15,086 nt of DNA. It comes from an uncultured Gemmatimonadota bacterium. Its GTDB lineage: Bacteria > Gemmatimonadota > Gemmatimonadetes > Gemmatimonadales > GWC2-71-9. The first letter of the stretch is position 1. Each line of letters opens with the position of its first letter. The DNA lies in the NCBI GenBank assembly GCA_946479805.1, contig CAMLHP010000040.1:1-15086 (forward strand), given 5' to 3'. Positions 1 to 9,064 of this stretch are shown piece after piece. Below the pieces are notes generated by a model. That model had not been told where the DNA came from and ran no database searches. It saw only the letters and a list, made by a program, of their open reading frames with translations. Made by a program: the position numbers and the translations under genes.

Positions 1-38
1 TCGATGATCATGGGGAGGTCGTCCGGTGGCTGGGTCAT
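1..38 (-). CDS. Possible 5' end of a gene leaving the window
   Basis: An ATG at 36-38 on the minus strand opens a frame reading MTQPPDDLPMII up to the window edge. Only 12 codons are visible, so no function can be given. No Shine-Dalgarno sequence is visible upstream, and the frame is also open upstream of the ATG. The call rests only on position and orientation, since the next genes are all leftward. It could be non-coding. Confidence 0.25.
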   Translation of the reverse strand, partial: MTQPPDDLPMII

Positions 39-77
39 CGAGCAAGGCTGGAGGAAGGGTGTGACAGCTGTGCCCGC

Positions 78-144
78 AGGGGCGGGCTGCCGCCCGCCCC
101 TCTACAGCAACGACGGCACATAAAGGGGCGGCTCGCAGCCGCCC
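78..144. repeat. Pair of inverted REP-like hairpins (REPIN-like)
   Basis: Two GC-rich hairpins lie in opposite orientation. Hairpin A has perfect 10-bp arms at 78-87 and 92-101 with a 4-nt loop. Hairpin B has perfect 8-bp arms at 126-133 and 137-144 with a 3-nt loop. Read outward from the shared centre, minus-strand 104-85 (TAGAGGGGCGGGCGGCAGCC) and plus-strand 121-140 (TAAAGGGGCGGCTCGCAGCC) match at 16 of 20 positions. A 16-nt stretch separates them. This is the layout of REP doublets (REPINs), which are intergenic and often moved by RAYT transposases; none is encoded here. Lying about 65 nt past the cupin stop codon, they may also help end that transcript. Confidence 0.6.
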
Positions 145-208
145 GCGGTCGGCGTCGTTCCCAGTCATCTTGGCGCCACAGCCGAGCCGCTGTTTCAGCC
201 GTCGTCAG

Positions 209-703
209 CTACTCGCCACTCGCCAGCACCACGGCAAACGGCCCCATCCCGTGTACCTGCACCATGGTCCGGCCATCCGCGATCGCGTAGTGCACCATCT
301 CCGCCGGGGCCGTGATGAAGCCGCCGGTCTCGACTACCTGGGCCGCCTCAGGGTCCACCTCGGTGCCCATGCCGACACGGATGGAGCCCTCGAGCACCGT
401 GACGTGCTCGTCGGTCGGGTGGGTGTGGGGTGGGAAGGTGAAGCCGTCCGGAAAGTCGAGGCGCAGCACGAACGCCCCGGTGCTGGCCAGATCTCCGTCG
501 ACCACCGCCATCCGCGCTCCGGCAGGGACGCCAGGAATGGCTACATCGGTCCAGCTGAGCCCGTCTCGCCACGCATCGCCACCCTCGGCCGTCGCCGCAG
601 CCCCGAGGGTTTCCTGGCTGGTGGTGTCCTCGGCAGCGGGAGAGCAGGCGGTCAGCACGAGCAGGAGGGCCGCAGCGTGGGCACCTCGCATTGGGACATT
701 CAT
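209..703 (-). CDS. Cupin-domain lipoprotein
   Basis: A 164-residue exported lipoprotein with one small cupin barrel. The N-terminus is a hydrophobic signal ending in lipobox L17-T18-A19-C20, so Cys20 should be lipidated and anchored in the envelope. Cupin motif 1 fits G(X)5HXH(X)3E(X)6G exactly: G87, H93, H95, E99, G106. Motif 2 has P133 and H138 but Glu135 where Gly is usual. The four likely metal ligands (H93, H95, E99, H138) are present, so a metal-binding fold is expected. The substrate is unknown; single-domain cupins include dioxygenases, isomerases and pure binding proteins. The ATG start has GGAG 7 nt upstream (711-714). It is transcribed alone, with kinase 1 ending about 160 nt upstream on the same strand. 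Confidence 0.85.
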   Translation of the reverse strand: MNVPMRGAHAAALLLVLTACSPAAEDTTSQETLGAAATAEGGDAWRDGLSWTDVAIPGVPAGARMAVVDGDLASTGAFVLRLDFPDGFTFPPHTHPTDEHVTVLEGSIRVGMGTEVDPEAAQVVETGGFITAPAEMVHYAIADGRTMVQVHGMGPFAVVLASGE

Positions 704-809
704 GATGTAACTCCAGGCAATGGTAAGGGGTCCCGGGAGCCGCCCGGAAGACGGTGGTCCTTACCAGTATTCGCCAAAGTGCCGGAAAAAGCGACCTTCT
801 GGAGCCGGA

Positions 810-830
810 GGCGATGGCTGGGGCCATGCC
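810..830 (-). terminator. Weak hairpin downstream of kinase 1
   Basis: About 37 nt past the kinase 1 stop codon there is ATGGC (814-818), loop TGGG, GCCAT (823-827), extended by GGC/GCC at 810-812 and 828-830 around a one-base bulge. On the minus strand a run of five T follows about 20 nt later (786-790). That is too far away for a classical intrinsic terminator, so this is only a candidate. Confidence 0.25.
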
Positions 831-866
831 GATATGCGAACAGGTCCGGCTGCAGCAGTTAGTCCC

Positions 867-3464
867 TTACTCGCGCACCATCTCCCTGAACCCCGGCTCG
901 TCACGCAGCGGCGCGAACGCCGGGTCGAGCCGGAGCCACGCCCCGGTGATGTGCCAGGGCAGCCCGAGCACCCGGCGGAGCGCGGCAATAGCCTCGTTCT
1001 TGTGCCCGGTGACGGTGTAGATCCGCGCCATGATCTCCAGCTCGTACGCCGGCTCGCTCCCCATGCCGTCATCGAGGCGATCCTCGACATACGCCACTTC
1101 CGCCAGCGCCTCGCTGGCCCGGCCCAGGTACGCAAGCATGAGTCCGTAGAGGAGCCGCGTCTCCAGAATGCTGGAGTCCTGCTCCATCTCGGCGCGGGTC
1201 GGCGCGAGCGCCGAATCGGCGTAGGTCCGCGCGAGCGCGTGGTTGCCGGCATCCCAGTGGGCGGTGGCCAGCGACAGTGCCCACCAGGACCGGTCGTCAT
1301 CGAACGACGCGGGCGTCAGCCGGTAGAGCAGTTGCTGCTCGGCGGAGTCGAGCAGCCACCCGGTCTCCAGGTAGCCGGCGAAGTGCGAGGCCAGCACCGG
1401 CGCGCTGATGCCGCGCGCCATCGCATTCCGGATCGTGGCGCGCGCTGCAGGCAGGTCGCCGCGGGCGGCGTGTGCCAGGCTGTGCCTCCACGCGGCCATT
1501 GGGTGCTGCGGCACCAGCGCCTCCAATTCCTCGCTCACCGTAACGGCCTCGGGAAGCCGCCGGGTGAACAGCAGGAGGCGCTGCAGCGCACCCAGCGTGC
1601 GCGCCGACCGGGGGTCGAGCTGGCGCGCCCGCTGGAGCCGCTCCACCGCCGAATCGACCCGTCCCTTCTCGATGTCGAAACCCGCCGCCATCGCCAGCAA
1701 CTCGGCGCTGCCGGGCTCGAGTGCCACCGCCGAGTCGGCATGCGCCAGCGCCCGGTCGAGGTTCCGGTCGGGTCCATCGTAGTAGTAGCTTGCCGAGGCG
1801 TGTGCGAGCGCCGACCCGGGGCGCAGGGCCTGGACGCGTGTGAGCGCGTGCCGAGCACGGGGAATGAGGGCGGGATCCCGCGCCTGGTTCCAGTAGGTGT
1901 TGCTGGCCACATCCACGATCAGGCCCCATGCCTCGGCAAACGTCGAGTCTATCGCCACGGCCTGCTCAAGCAGGCGAAGCTTGGACTCCCATGCCGGTGC
2001 TGCCTTGGCCTGCAGATAGAGGTTCCATGCAGCGAGGCTCGCCGTGGGCCGTTCGGCCAGCTCGCGGCTGTCGTTCGGCGCCAGCTCGGCGCCAATGGCG
2101 AGCGCCACCTGTGAGGCCAGCGCCGCCTGCACCGCGAACACATCGCTCACCGCGGCGTCGAATGTCCGGGCCCACTGCGTCAGCCCGGACTCGCCGCTGA
2201 TAATCTCGGAAGTGACCTGCACCTTGCGGTCGGGCCCTGCGCCGGCCCACCGAACCCGGCCCACGAGCAGGTACCCCGCCCGAAGCTCCCGTGCGATCTC
2301 CTGAGGTGGCTGTCCGCTGCCGCGATAGTCGTCGGTGCTGGTGGAGGCCAGCACCGCGAGTCCCTGCACCCGCGAAAGCTTGCCCCGGACTTCGTCCACG
2401 ATTCCCTCAGCCAGCAGCGTGTCTTCGGCTGTGCCCTGGTAGGTGAACGGCAGCACTGCGAGACGTCGAGGCGCCTCCTGTCCGTCCGAACCCCTGCTCC
2501 CGCGAGTCAGGACCGCGGCCGTCACTGCCACGAGCGCGATGCCCCCAGCCAGGAGGGCGACACGCGTTCCGGCCGGCCTCCGGGCGGCGCGGCGCGCCAC
2601 AGTTGGTTTCGAGGCGGTAACGAGGTCTGCTTCCAGCCGCTGCAACGCGTCGCGCATGGCGCCGGCGTCGTGTGGGCGATCGGCGGGATCCCGGGCGAGC
2701 GAGCGTCGCACCAGGTCGGCAAGCGGGGCGGGAACACCCTCCCTGGTAGCGGTGAGGTCGGATGGCGTGCCGGTCAGGACCTGCACCAGGATCGCCTGCA
2801 TCGACGCTCCGTTGAATGGTGGCGTGCCGGCCAGCATTTCGTGCAGGACCACCGCGAGCGCGAAGATGTCGGTGCGCCCATCCACATCGCCGGAGCCCGT
2901 GGCCTGCTCGGGACTCATGTACTGCGCGGTTCCAACTGCGAAGCCGGTGCGCGTGATTGCCTCGCCCTCGCCCCCGGTTCGAACGGCGCGGGCAATGCCG
3001 AAGTCGGCCACGAGCGCGTGGCCGTCCGCGAGGAGGATGTTGGCGGGCTTGATGTCGCGATGAATGATGCCGTGCCGGTGGGCATGGTCCAGCGCGTCGC
3101 CGACCTCGCGCGCAATGCGCACCGCGTCGCCCACCGGCAGCGGCCCCTCCCGGGCGATGCGCGCCTGCAGCGACTCGCCATCCACGAACGGCATCACGTA
3201 CCACAGGAGTCCACCGGACTCGCCCGAGTCGTGGACCGGCAGGATGTGCGGGTGGCTGAGCCGGGCGGTGATGCCGATTTCGCGGAGGAAGCGCTCGGGG
3301 CCGAGGCTCGCGGCGAGTTCCCGGTGCATCACCTTGAGCGCCACGAGCCGGTCGTGCTTGGGGTCGGTGGCCAGGAAGACCGACGCCATGCCCCCGGTGC
3401 CCAGCAGGCGCTCGACGTCATAGCGCCCGCGAAGCGCCTCGCGGATGCGCTCGAAGTCGTTCAT
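867..3464 (-). CDS. Membrane-anchored Ser/Thr kinase with TolB-like and TPR domains (kinase 1)
   Basis: An 865-residue PknB-type (Hanks) protein kinase. The kinase domain spans about residues 15-280, with glycine loop GTGGMA (22-27), ATP-binding Lys44, catalytic HRD 135-137 (Asp137), Lys139, Asn142, DFG 154-156 and SPE 184-186; all key residues are intact. One transmembrane helix follows at about 301-320. Then comes a TolB-like domain (about 333-460, opening RRLAVLPF), then TPR-like helices to about 830, ending in a WLRLDPAFAPLRDEPGF motif. The kinase is probably cytoplasmic with the sensor part across the membrane. The frame is open to a TTG at 3578, but ATG 3464 (MNDFERI) is chosen because family members begin just before the RYDVERLLG segment and because that TTG lies inside a TTGACA promoter box. 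No clear Shine-Dalgarno sequence is seen. Substrates are unknown. Confidence 0.93.
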   Translation of the reverse strand: MNDFERIREALRGRYDVERLLGTGGMASVFLATDPKHDRLVALKVMHRELAASLGPERFLREIGITARLSHPHILPVHDSGESGGLLWYVMPFVDGESLQARIAREGPLPVGDAVRIAREVGDALDHAHRHGIIHRDIKPANILLADGHALVADFGIARAVRTGGEGEAITRTGFAVGTAQYMSPEQATGSGDVDGRTDIFALAVVLHEMLAGTPPFNGASMQAILVQVLTGTPSDLTATREGVPAPLADLVRRSLARDPADRPHDAGAMRDALQRLEADLVTASKPTVARRAARRPAGTRVALLAGGIALVAVTAAVLTRGSRGSDGQEAPRRLAVLPFTYQGTAEDTLLAEGIVDEVRGKLSRVQGLAVLASTSTDDYRGSGQPPQEIARELRAGYLLVGRVRWAGAGPDRKVQVTSEIISGESGLTQWARTFDAAVSDVFAVQAALASQVALAIGAELAPNDSRELAERPTASLAAWNLYLQAKAAPAWESKLRLLEQAVAIDSTFAEAWGLIVDVASNTYWNQARDPALIPRARHALTRVQALRPGSALAHASASYYYDGPDRNLDRALAHADSAVALEPGSAELLAMAAGFDIEKGRVDSAVERLQRARQLDPRSARTLGALQRLLLFTRRLPEAVTVSEELEALVPQHPMAAWRHSLAHAARGDLPAARATIRNAMARGISAPVLASHFAGYLETGWLLDSAEQQLLYRLTPASFDDDRSWWALSLATAHWDAGNHALARTYADSALAPTRAEMEQDSSILETRLLYGLMLAYLGRASEALAEVAYVEDRLDDGMGSEPAYELEIMARIYTVTGHKNEAIAALRRVLGLPWHITGAWLRLDPAFAPLRDEPGFREMVRE

Positions 3465-3550
3465 CGGCGCCAAACCGATGGGTTCAAGTGTTTCCGGAGG
3501 AGAGGGTGGTGCCGAGTTCGCACAATGACATGCAGCCGCCCGGCATCTTG

Positions 3551-3578
3551 AAGATCGGGGCCGGTTGGGGGATGTCAA
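3551..3578 (-). promoter_or_regulatory. Candidate sigma-70-type promoter of kinase 1
   Basis: The minus strand has a perfect -35 TTGACA (3578-3573) and, after 16 nt, GATCTT (3556-3551), a 3-of-6 match to TATAAT. The start site would be near 3544, leaving a leader of about 80 nt before the ATG at 3464. The -10 match is poor, so confidence is moderate. It sits in the 168-nt gap between kinase 2 and kinase 1, suggesting kinase 1 has its own promoter as well as possible read-through. Confidence 0.4.
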
Positions 3579-3632
3579 CCCGGCTGCCAGCCCCGCTGTC
3601 GCAAGTTCGTCTCTCCAGCTCTGGCAGGTGGG

Positions 3633-5843
<2,211 letters not shown>

Positions 5844-5966
5844 AAGCTACGGCGGGGTGACCGGGAGCGCCAGCCGCCGCCGCCGTCTCCTCACTGCCCT
5901 CCGACTGCCGGCCCGGCCAGCCGCCCACGTTGCTCAGTTCACCTGCTCCACCGGCCCGCAGTTGAC

Positions 5967-6275
5967 TTACTCCTCGATCTTGAAGATCTCCCGGTGCCCG
6001 TGGCTCACCAGGTCATGATACCCCTTCATGATCTCCTCCATCTTCTTGCCGTCCTCCTCGCTCATGCCCTCGCCCGCCATCATCTTCTCGAAGTCGGCCA
6101 GGCTGGGTGTCTCCATCTCGGCGATGAGGGTCCAGTAGTTCTCGCCCGCAAAATCGGTCAGCATCCGCATTCGGCCCTGCTCGGCCGGCATCAGCCTGGC
6201 CATTTCCTGGAACATCTTGAGCAGCGGCCGGACCTTGCCCGGCTTGCAGTGGAATACTTCGCGTATGAGCAGCAT
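5967..6275 (-). CDS. NIPSNAP-like dimeric alpha/beta-barrel protein
   Basis: A 102-residue cytoplasmic protein with no signal or membrane segment. The layout is a beta strand (MLLIREVFHCKPGK), helix (KVRPLLKMFQEMARLM), two strands around RMRMLTDFAGENYWTLIAEME, and a long charged helix with EKMMAGEGMSEEDGKKMEEIM. This is the ferredoxin-like pattern of NIPSNAP and antibiotic-biosynthesis-monooxygenase-like (Dabb/ABM) dimeric barrels. Members range from heme or small-molecule enzymes to proteins of unknown role, and no catalytic residue can be named here. The ATG start has GGAG 8 nt upstream (6284-6287). It lies between Uma2 and kinase 2 on the same strand and may be co-transcribed with either. 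The fold call is by pattern only. Confidence 0.7.
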   Translation of the reverse strand: MLLIREVFHCKPGKVRPLLKMFQEMARLMPAEQGRMRMLTDFAGENYWTLIAEMETPSLADFEKMMAGEGMSEEDGKKMEEIMKGYHDLVSHGHREIFKIEE

Positions 6276-6313
6276 GGGTGTAGCTCCGAGAGAGTTGAGC
6301 CATGAACCTGGCG

Positions 6314-6331
6314 GGGCTGCGCCAGCAGCCC
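6314..6331 (-). terminator. Hairpin just past the Uma2 gene
   Basis: Perfect 7-bp arms GGGCTGC (6314-6320) and GCAGCCC (6325-6331) flank a 4-nt loop, starting 8 nt after the Uma2 stop codon. No T-tract follows on the minus strand, so it would be a weak or Rho-assisted terminator, or an mRNA 3'-end stabiliser. It could partly separate Uma2 from the NIPSNAP-like gene. Confidence 0.35.
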
Positions 6332-6338
6332 TGTTCGC

Positions 6339-6899
6339 CTACGACAGCACCTCGCCAAAGAACGCTTCGAGGTTGATCTCGAGTACTGGGCCGCCCGGTG
6401 TCGGCTGCCAGTTGAGGAGCTCGGCAAGAATCTCGGGGCGGGTGTCCTCCGGCCACCACCGCTCGACCACCCGCGCGTCCAGGTCCACGATCCAGTATTC
6501 GGCGACCCCGAACCGCTGGTAGCGGCGCCGCTTGATGTGCCGGTCGGCACGGGCGCTCGAGGGTGAAAGGATCTCAACGGCCAGCAGGAGTGCTCCCGCT
6601 TCGTTCCAGTCCTTCGGCTTGCGCCCCGACTCCAGCGGAACCACGAAGAGGTCAGGCTGAACCAGGGTCCGCGGATCGAGTTCAATGTCCGCCGGTGCGA
6701 ACATCACGTGTCCCAGCCCAGTCTGCTGCAGCCACGCGCTCAGTCGCAGGTAAAGCGCGCCGGCTGCATTCTGGTGGGCCCACGACGGCCCCGGCGTCAC
6801 CAGCAGTACTCCATCCACGACTTCGTAGCGCCGACCGTCGTCCGGCAGCGCTCGCACTCGTTCTGCAGTCCAGGGTTCGGCAGCGTGTGGCATACCCAT
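6339..6899 (-). CDS. Uma2-family (DUF820) PD-(D/E)XK nuclease-fold protein
   Basis: A 186-residue Uma2 protein. It begins with the typical WTAERVRALPDDGRRYEVVDG segment (10-30), then LLVTPGPSWAHQ. The nuclease-like core has Asp83 in VQPDLFVV, Glu109 in AVEILSPSS and Lys123 ahead of the YQRFGVAEYWIVD motif (127-139), the normal arrangement for this restriction-endonuclease-like fold. Length is normal. Despite the nuclease fold, the biological role of the family is unsettled; it is multicopy in cyanobacteria and several other phyla. The frame is open to 7046, but the first 49 codons are unlike the family, so ATG 6899 is chosen; ATG 6893 is equally possible. Neither has a clear Shine-Dalgarno sequence. 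A small inverted repeat GGGAA-CA-TTCCC (6933-6944) lies 34 nt upstream. Confidence 0.85.
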   Translation of the reverse strand: MGMPHAAEPWTAERVRALPDDGRRYEVVDGVLLVTPGPSWAHQNAAGALYLRLSAWLQQTGLGHVMFAPADIELDPRTLVQPDLFVVPLESGRKPKDWNEAGALLLAVEILSPSSARADRHIKRRRYQRFGVAEYWIVDLDARVVERWWPEDTRPEILAELLNWQPTPGGPVLEINLEAFFGEVLS

Positions 6900-7007
6900 A
6901 AGGCTCGGCTCGGCGCAGGAGGAATGCAAGGCGGGAACATTCCCCACTATTGCCCGCGACCAGGCTGGCAGCATCATCGAATTTGCTCTGACCAGTACGA
7001 AACACCA

Positions 7008-7033
7008 CAGCCCGGCCGACTTCGACCGGGCTG
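7008..7033 (-). terminator. Probable terminator of the PEP-CTERM gene
   Basis: An 8-bp GC-rich stem, CAGCCCGG (7008-7015) with CCGGGCTG (7026-7033), has a 10-nt loop. It lies 38 nt past the PEP-CTERM stop codon. On the minus strand the next bases are TGGTGTTT, a modest T-rich tail. It probably insulates the Uma2 gene from read-through. Confidence 0.5.
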
Positions 7034-7070
7034 CGCTGTCATTCAAACAGTCGTCCTACCTGCCGTCAGG

Positions 7071-7721
7071 TCAGTTCTGCTCCCGCCGCCTGCGGCGGAA
7101 ACCTGCCCCGGCCATACCAGCCAGGCCGGTCGCCAGGAGCGTCATGCTGACCGGCTCTGGCACCACCGTGGTCCCTCGAACGGCGAAGATGGCGTCGTTG
7201 TAGTCCCGGTCGCCACCACCCAGGATGTCCTCGAACCCGATCACGAAGTCATACTCGGGCGGGAATGCGGTCGGATCCAGGGCGCCGAATTCGGATTCAT
7301 AGTCCCCGCGCGACCATACGATGGCATGGGCCTCGTTGTCGGCGTTACGGCTGGCTGGCCCGGTATAGAAGACGTCGTCTGCATTGGCGCATTGCGCGCC
7401 GGGGTCCTCAGAGGCGCGATTCACGCAGATGCCGAAGATGGCTTCACTGCCCATTGCCAGCCCGGAGTCATACGGGTCAGCCGCGGTGCCGGGTGCCGCC
7501 GCGTGGTTATTGAAAAGGAACGTGGCCGAGGCCATGTCGCCCACAGCGGTGAAATAGTAGACATCGTTGCTGTAGACGGCGTCAGCACCCACGAACAGCA
7601 CTGCTATGTCGCCGGTCTTGGCCAGCGAGTGGCCAAGCTGGCCCTGGGCCAGGGCCGGAGAGGTTGAGAAGAGCGTTACCGCCGCCAGCAGCGGCAGGAT
7701 TGATGTTCGGTTACGGGTCAT
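7071..7721 (-). CDS. PEP-CTERM exported protein with DUF4114-like region
   Basis: A 216-residue secreted protein. A Sec signal peptide occupies residues 1-25, with likely cleavage after ALA25. Near the C-terminus, FEDILGGGDRDYNDAIFAV (163-181) matches the acidic, Asp-rich core of DUF4114-type domains, which may bind calcium. It is followed at once by the sorting signal: VPEP (187-190), a hydrophobic helix (about 192-207) and an Arg-rich tail (RRRRR). In PEP-CTERM systems an exosortase (XrtA-type) cleaves at this motif, and such proteins are linked to exopolysaccharide and biofilm matrix. No exosortase is in this window. Cys99 and Cys111 could form a disulfide. The ATG start has GAGGT (7730-7726) 4 nt upstream. 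The gene diverges from lplA. Confidence 0.88.
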   Translation of the reverse strand: MTRNRTSILPLLAAVTLFSTSPALAQGQLGHSLAKTGDIAVLFVGADAVYSNDVYYFTAVGDMASATFLFNNHAAAPGTAADPYDSGLAMGSEAIFGICVNRASEDPGAQCANADDVFYTGPASRNADNEAHAIVWSRGDYESEFGALDPTAFPPEYDFVIGFEDILGGGDRDYNDAIFAVRGTTVVPEPVSMTLLATGLAGMAGAGFRRRRREQN

Positions 7722-7834
7722 GGCTACCTCGTATATCTGTCGAGCACCTCACATGGATCGTTCAGCGAACCGGCCGAGCTGTCTGGGGCATCGACCGTCC
7801 CGCAAGTATCGCATCGTGAACCGAATATCGATGG

Positions 7835-7867
7835 GTCACAGGTCACATTTCGGGGAAATCTGTCACA
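7835..7867. promoter_or_regulatory. Candidate regulator site: three GTCACA repeats plus an inverted repeat
   Basis: In the gap between the divergent PEP-CTERM and lplA genes, GTCACA occurs at 7835-7840, 7842-7847 and 7862-7867, all in the same orientation (TGTGAC on the minus strand). Start-to-start spacings are 7 and 20 bp, the latter close to two helical turns. Between the second and third is ATTTC-GGG-GAAAT (7847-7859). The density of repeated hexamers suggests a transcription-factor site, but the factor is not identifiable and either gene could be the target. Confidence 0.4.
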
Positions 7868-7889
7868 GAAAGCGACGATCGCGGTGCAG

Positions 7890-7925
7890 CGAAGCCGAGA
7901 GGCGGCTTCGGCCGTCGGCTATATT
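7890..7925 (+). promoter_or_regulatory. Candidate lplA promoter with palindrome over the -35 region
   Basis: TATATT (7920-7925) is a good -10 box ending 6 nt before the lplA ATG (7932), so transcription would begin at or next to the start codon. No -35 hexamer is seen at the right spacing. That place is covered by a perfect inverted repeat CGAAGCCG (7890-7897), AGAGG, CGGCTTCG (7903-7910). It could be an operator or activator site compensating for the missing -35, or a hairpin with another role. Confidence 0.4.
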
Positions 7926-7931
7926 CCCGCC

Positions 7932-8930
7932 ATGCTATTCGTCGATATCGGGGAGAACACCGACGCCAGGCTCAACCTGGCCATGGAGGAGCACATCCTC
8001 CGCCAGCGGATGACCGACGAGGACCTGCTCCTCTTCTACGTCAACAGCCCCTCCATCATCATCGGCCGCAACCAGAACACCATCGAGGAGATCAACTCCG
8101 ACGTGGTAGCCGAGCGCGGCATACAGGTGGTCCGGCGGATTTCCGGCGGCGGGGCGGTGTACCACGACCTCGGCAACCTGAACTTCAGCTTCATGACCCG
8201 GGACGTCCACAACCGCTTCAACCGCTACGACAGCTTCAACGGCCCCGTAATCGAGGTGCTGCGGAGCCTGGGTGTGCCCGCCGAGCTGAGCGGGCGGAAC
8301 GACATCCTGGCCGGCGGACGCAAGATCTCGGGCAACGCCCAGTTTGCCGGCGCCGGCCGGATGTTCAGCCACGGCACCCTGCTGCTCGACGCCAACCTGG
8401 ACGACGTGACCGCCGCACTCAAGCCCAAGCCCGGCAAGCTGGAGTCGAAGTCGATGAAGTCGGTGCGGAGCCGGGTGGCCAACATCAGCGAGTTCCTGGG
8501 TACACCCCTGGATGTGCGCGAGCTCAGGGAACTGATCCTGGAAGGGATCTTCGGCACCCGGGACCGGGCCCGCATTCCCCAGCTGGAGCTGACCGACGCC
8601 GATCACGAAGGCGCGCGCCGGCTCCTGGCCGAGCGCTATGACTCGTGGGACTGGAACTACGGCCGCAGCCCCGACTTCAACCTGCAACGGGCCCAGCGGT
8701 TCGCCGCGGGCGAGATCGACATGCGGCTGGACGTGCAGGCGGGGCGGATTGCCGGCATTCGCCTGTTCGGGGACTACATGGGGAGCGCTGACGTGGCCGA
8801 GGTCGAGCGCCGGCTGGTGGGCCTGCCCTACGATCGCGATGCGATCGTGGCCGCGCTCGATGGCATGGACCTGGGCAACTACTTCGGCCGGATCACCCGG
8901 GAGGAGGTGCTGGGCGTGATCTGCCCGTAG
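7932..8930 (+). CDS. lplA: Lipoate-protein ligase
   Basis: A 332-residue two-domain lipoate-protein ligase. It activates free lipoate with ATP to lipoyl-AMP and transfers it to lysines of E2 subunits (pyruvate and 2-oxoglutarate dehydrogenases) and GcvH in the cytoplasm. Hallmarks: YVNSPSIIIGRNQN (36-49), RRISGGGAVYHDLGNLNFSF (68-87), GRNDILAGGRKISG (121-134) with catalytic Lys131, and HGTLLLDANL (147-156). The C-terminal accessory domain (about 240-332, with YFGRITREEVLGVI) is present, so activation and transfer are likely in one protein. The frame is open from 7884, but ATG 7932 (MLFVDI) is the family-like start. No Shine-Dalgarno sequence precedes it, fitting a leaderless message from the -10 box at 7920-7925. 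Downstream, 134 nt separate it from the outer-membrane gene. Confidence 0.95.
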   Translation: MLFVDIGENTDARLNLAMEEHILRQRMTDEDLLLFYVNSPSIIIGRNQNTIEEINSDVVAERGIQVVRRISGGGAVYHDLGNLNFSFMTRDVHNRFNRYDSFNGPVIEVLRSLGVPAELSGRNDILAGGRKISGNAQFAGAGRMFSHGTLLLDANLDDVTAALKPKPGKLESKSMKSVRSRVANISEFLGTPLDVRELRELILEGIFGTRDRARIPQLELTDADHEGARRLLAERYDSWDWNYGRSPDFNLQRAQRFAAGEIDMRLDVQAGRIAGIRLFGDYMGSADVAEVERRLVGLPYDRDAIVAALDGMDLGNYFGRITREEVLGVICP

Positions 8931-9064
8931 CCACAAGTCCAGGCTGGGCCGCTTGTCCCCCCTCCTCTGCATGTCGCAATCCGCCCCCGATTCTCGTGTT
9001 GGGAAATGACGCCCCCTGAGCGACTGCCGTTTCCGGGCGCCCCTTCACCCCTGGAGGCCCGAAC

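Noticed and set aside
4..123. Short plus-strand frame MIMGRSSGGWVIE... ending at 123
   Set aside because: It runs through the REP-like hairpin, lacks a start context and has no family pattern.
720..2114. 464-codon plus-strand frame opposite the kinase 1 TPR region
   Set aside because: A shadow of the kinase 1 gene, Arg/Gly/Pro-rich with no domain pattern.
3465..3578. N-terminal 38-residue extension of kinase 1
   Set aside because: It starts at a TTG inside a TTGACA box and adds sequence unlike related kinases.
6339..6899. Uma2 gene as part of a defence or toxin system
   Set aside because: Its neighbours are a PEP-CTERM gene and a NIPSNAP-like gene, with no antitoxin, methylase or other defence partner.
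6900..7046. N-terminal 49-residue extension of the Uma2 protein
   Set aside because: Uma2 proteins start just before the W..eev..lP segment; the extension also runs through the terminator-like hairpin of the upstream PEP-CTERM gene.
7835..7867. CRP/FNR-type site
   Set aside because: CRP sites need inverted TGTGA-N6-TCACA halves; here all TGTGAC copies face the same way.
7935..8972. 345-codon open frame opposite lplA
   Set aside because: Full overlap with a clear lipoate ligase; the translated product is an antisense-type composition with no fold signal.
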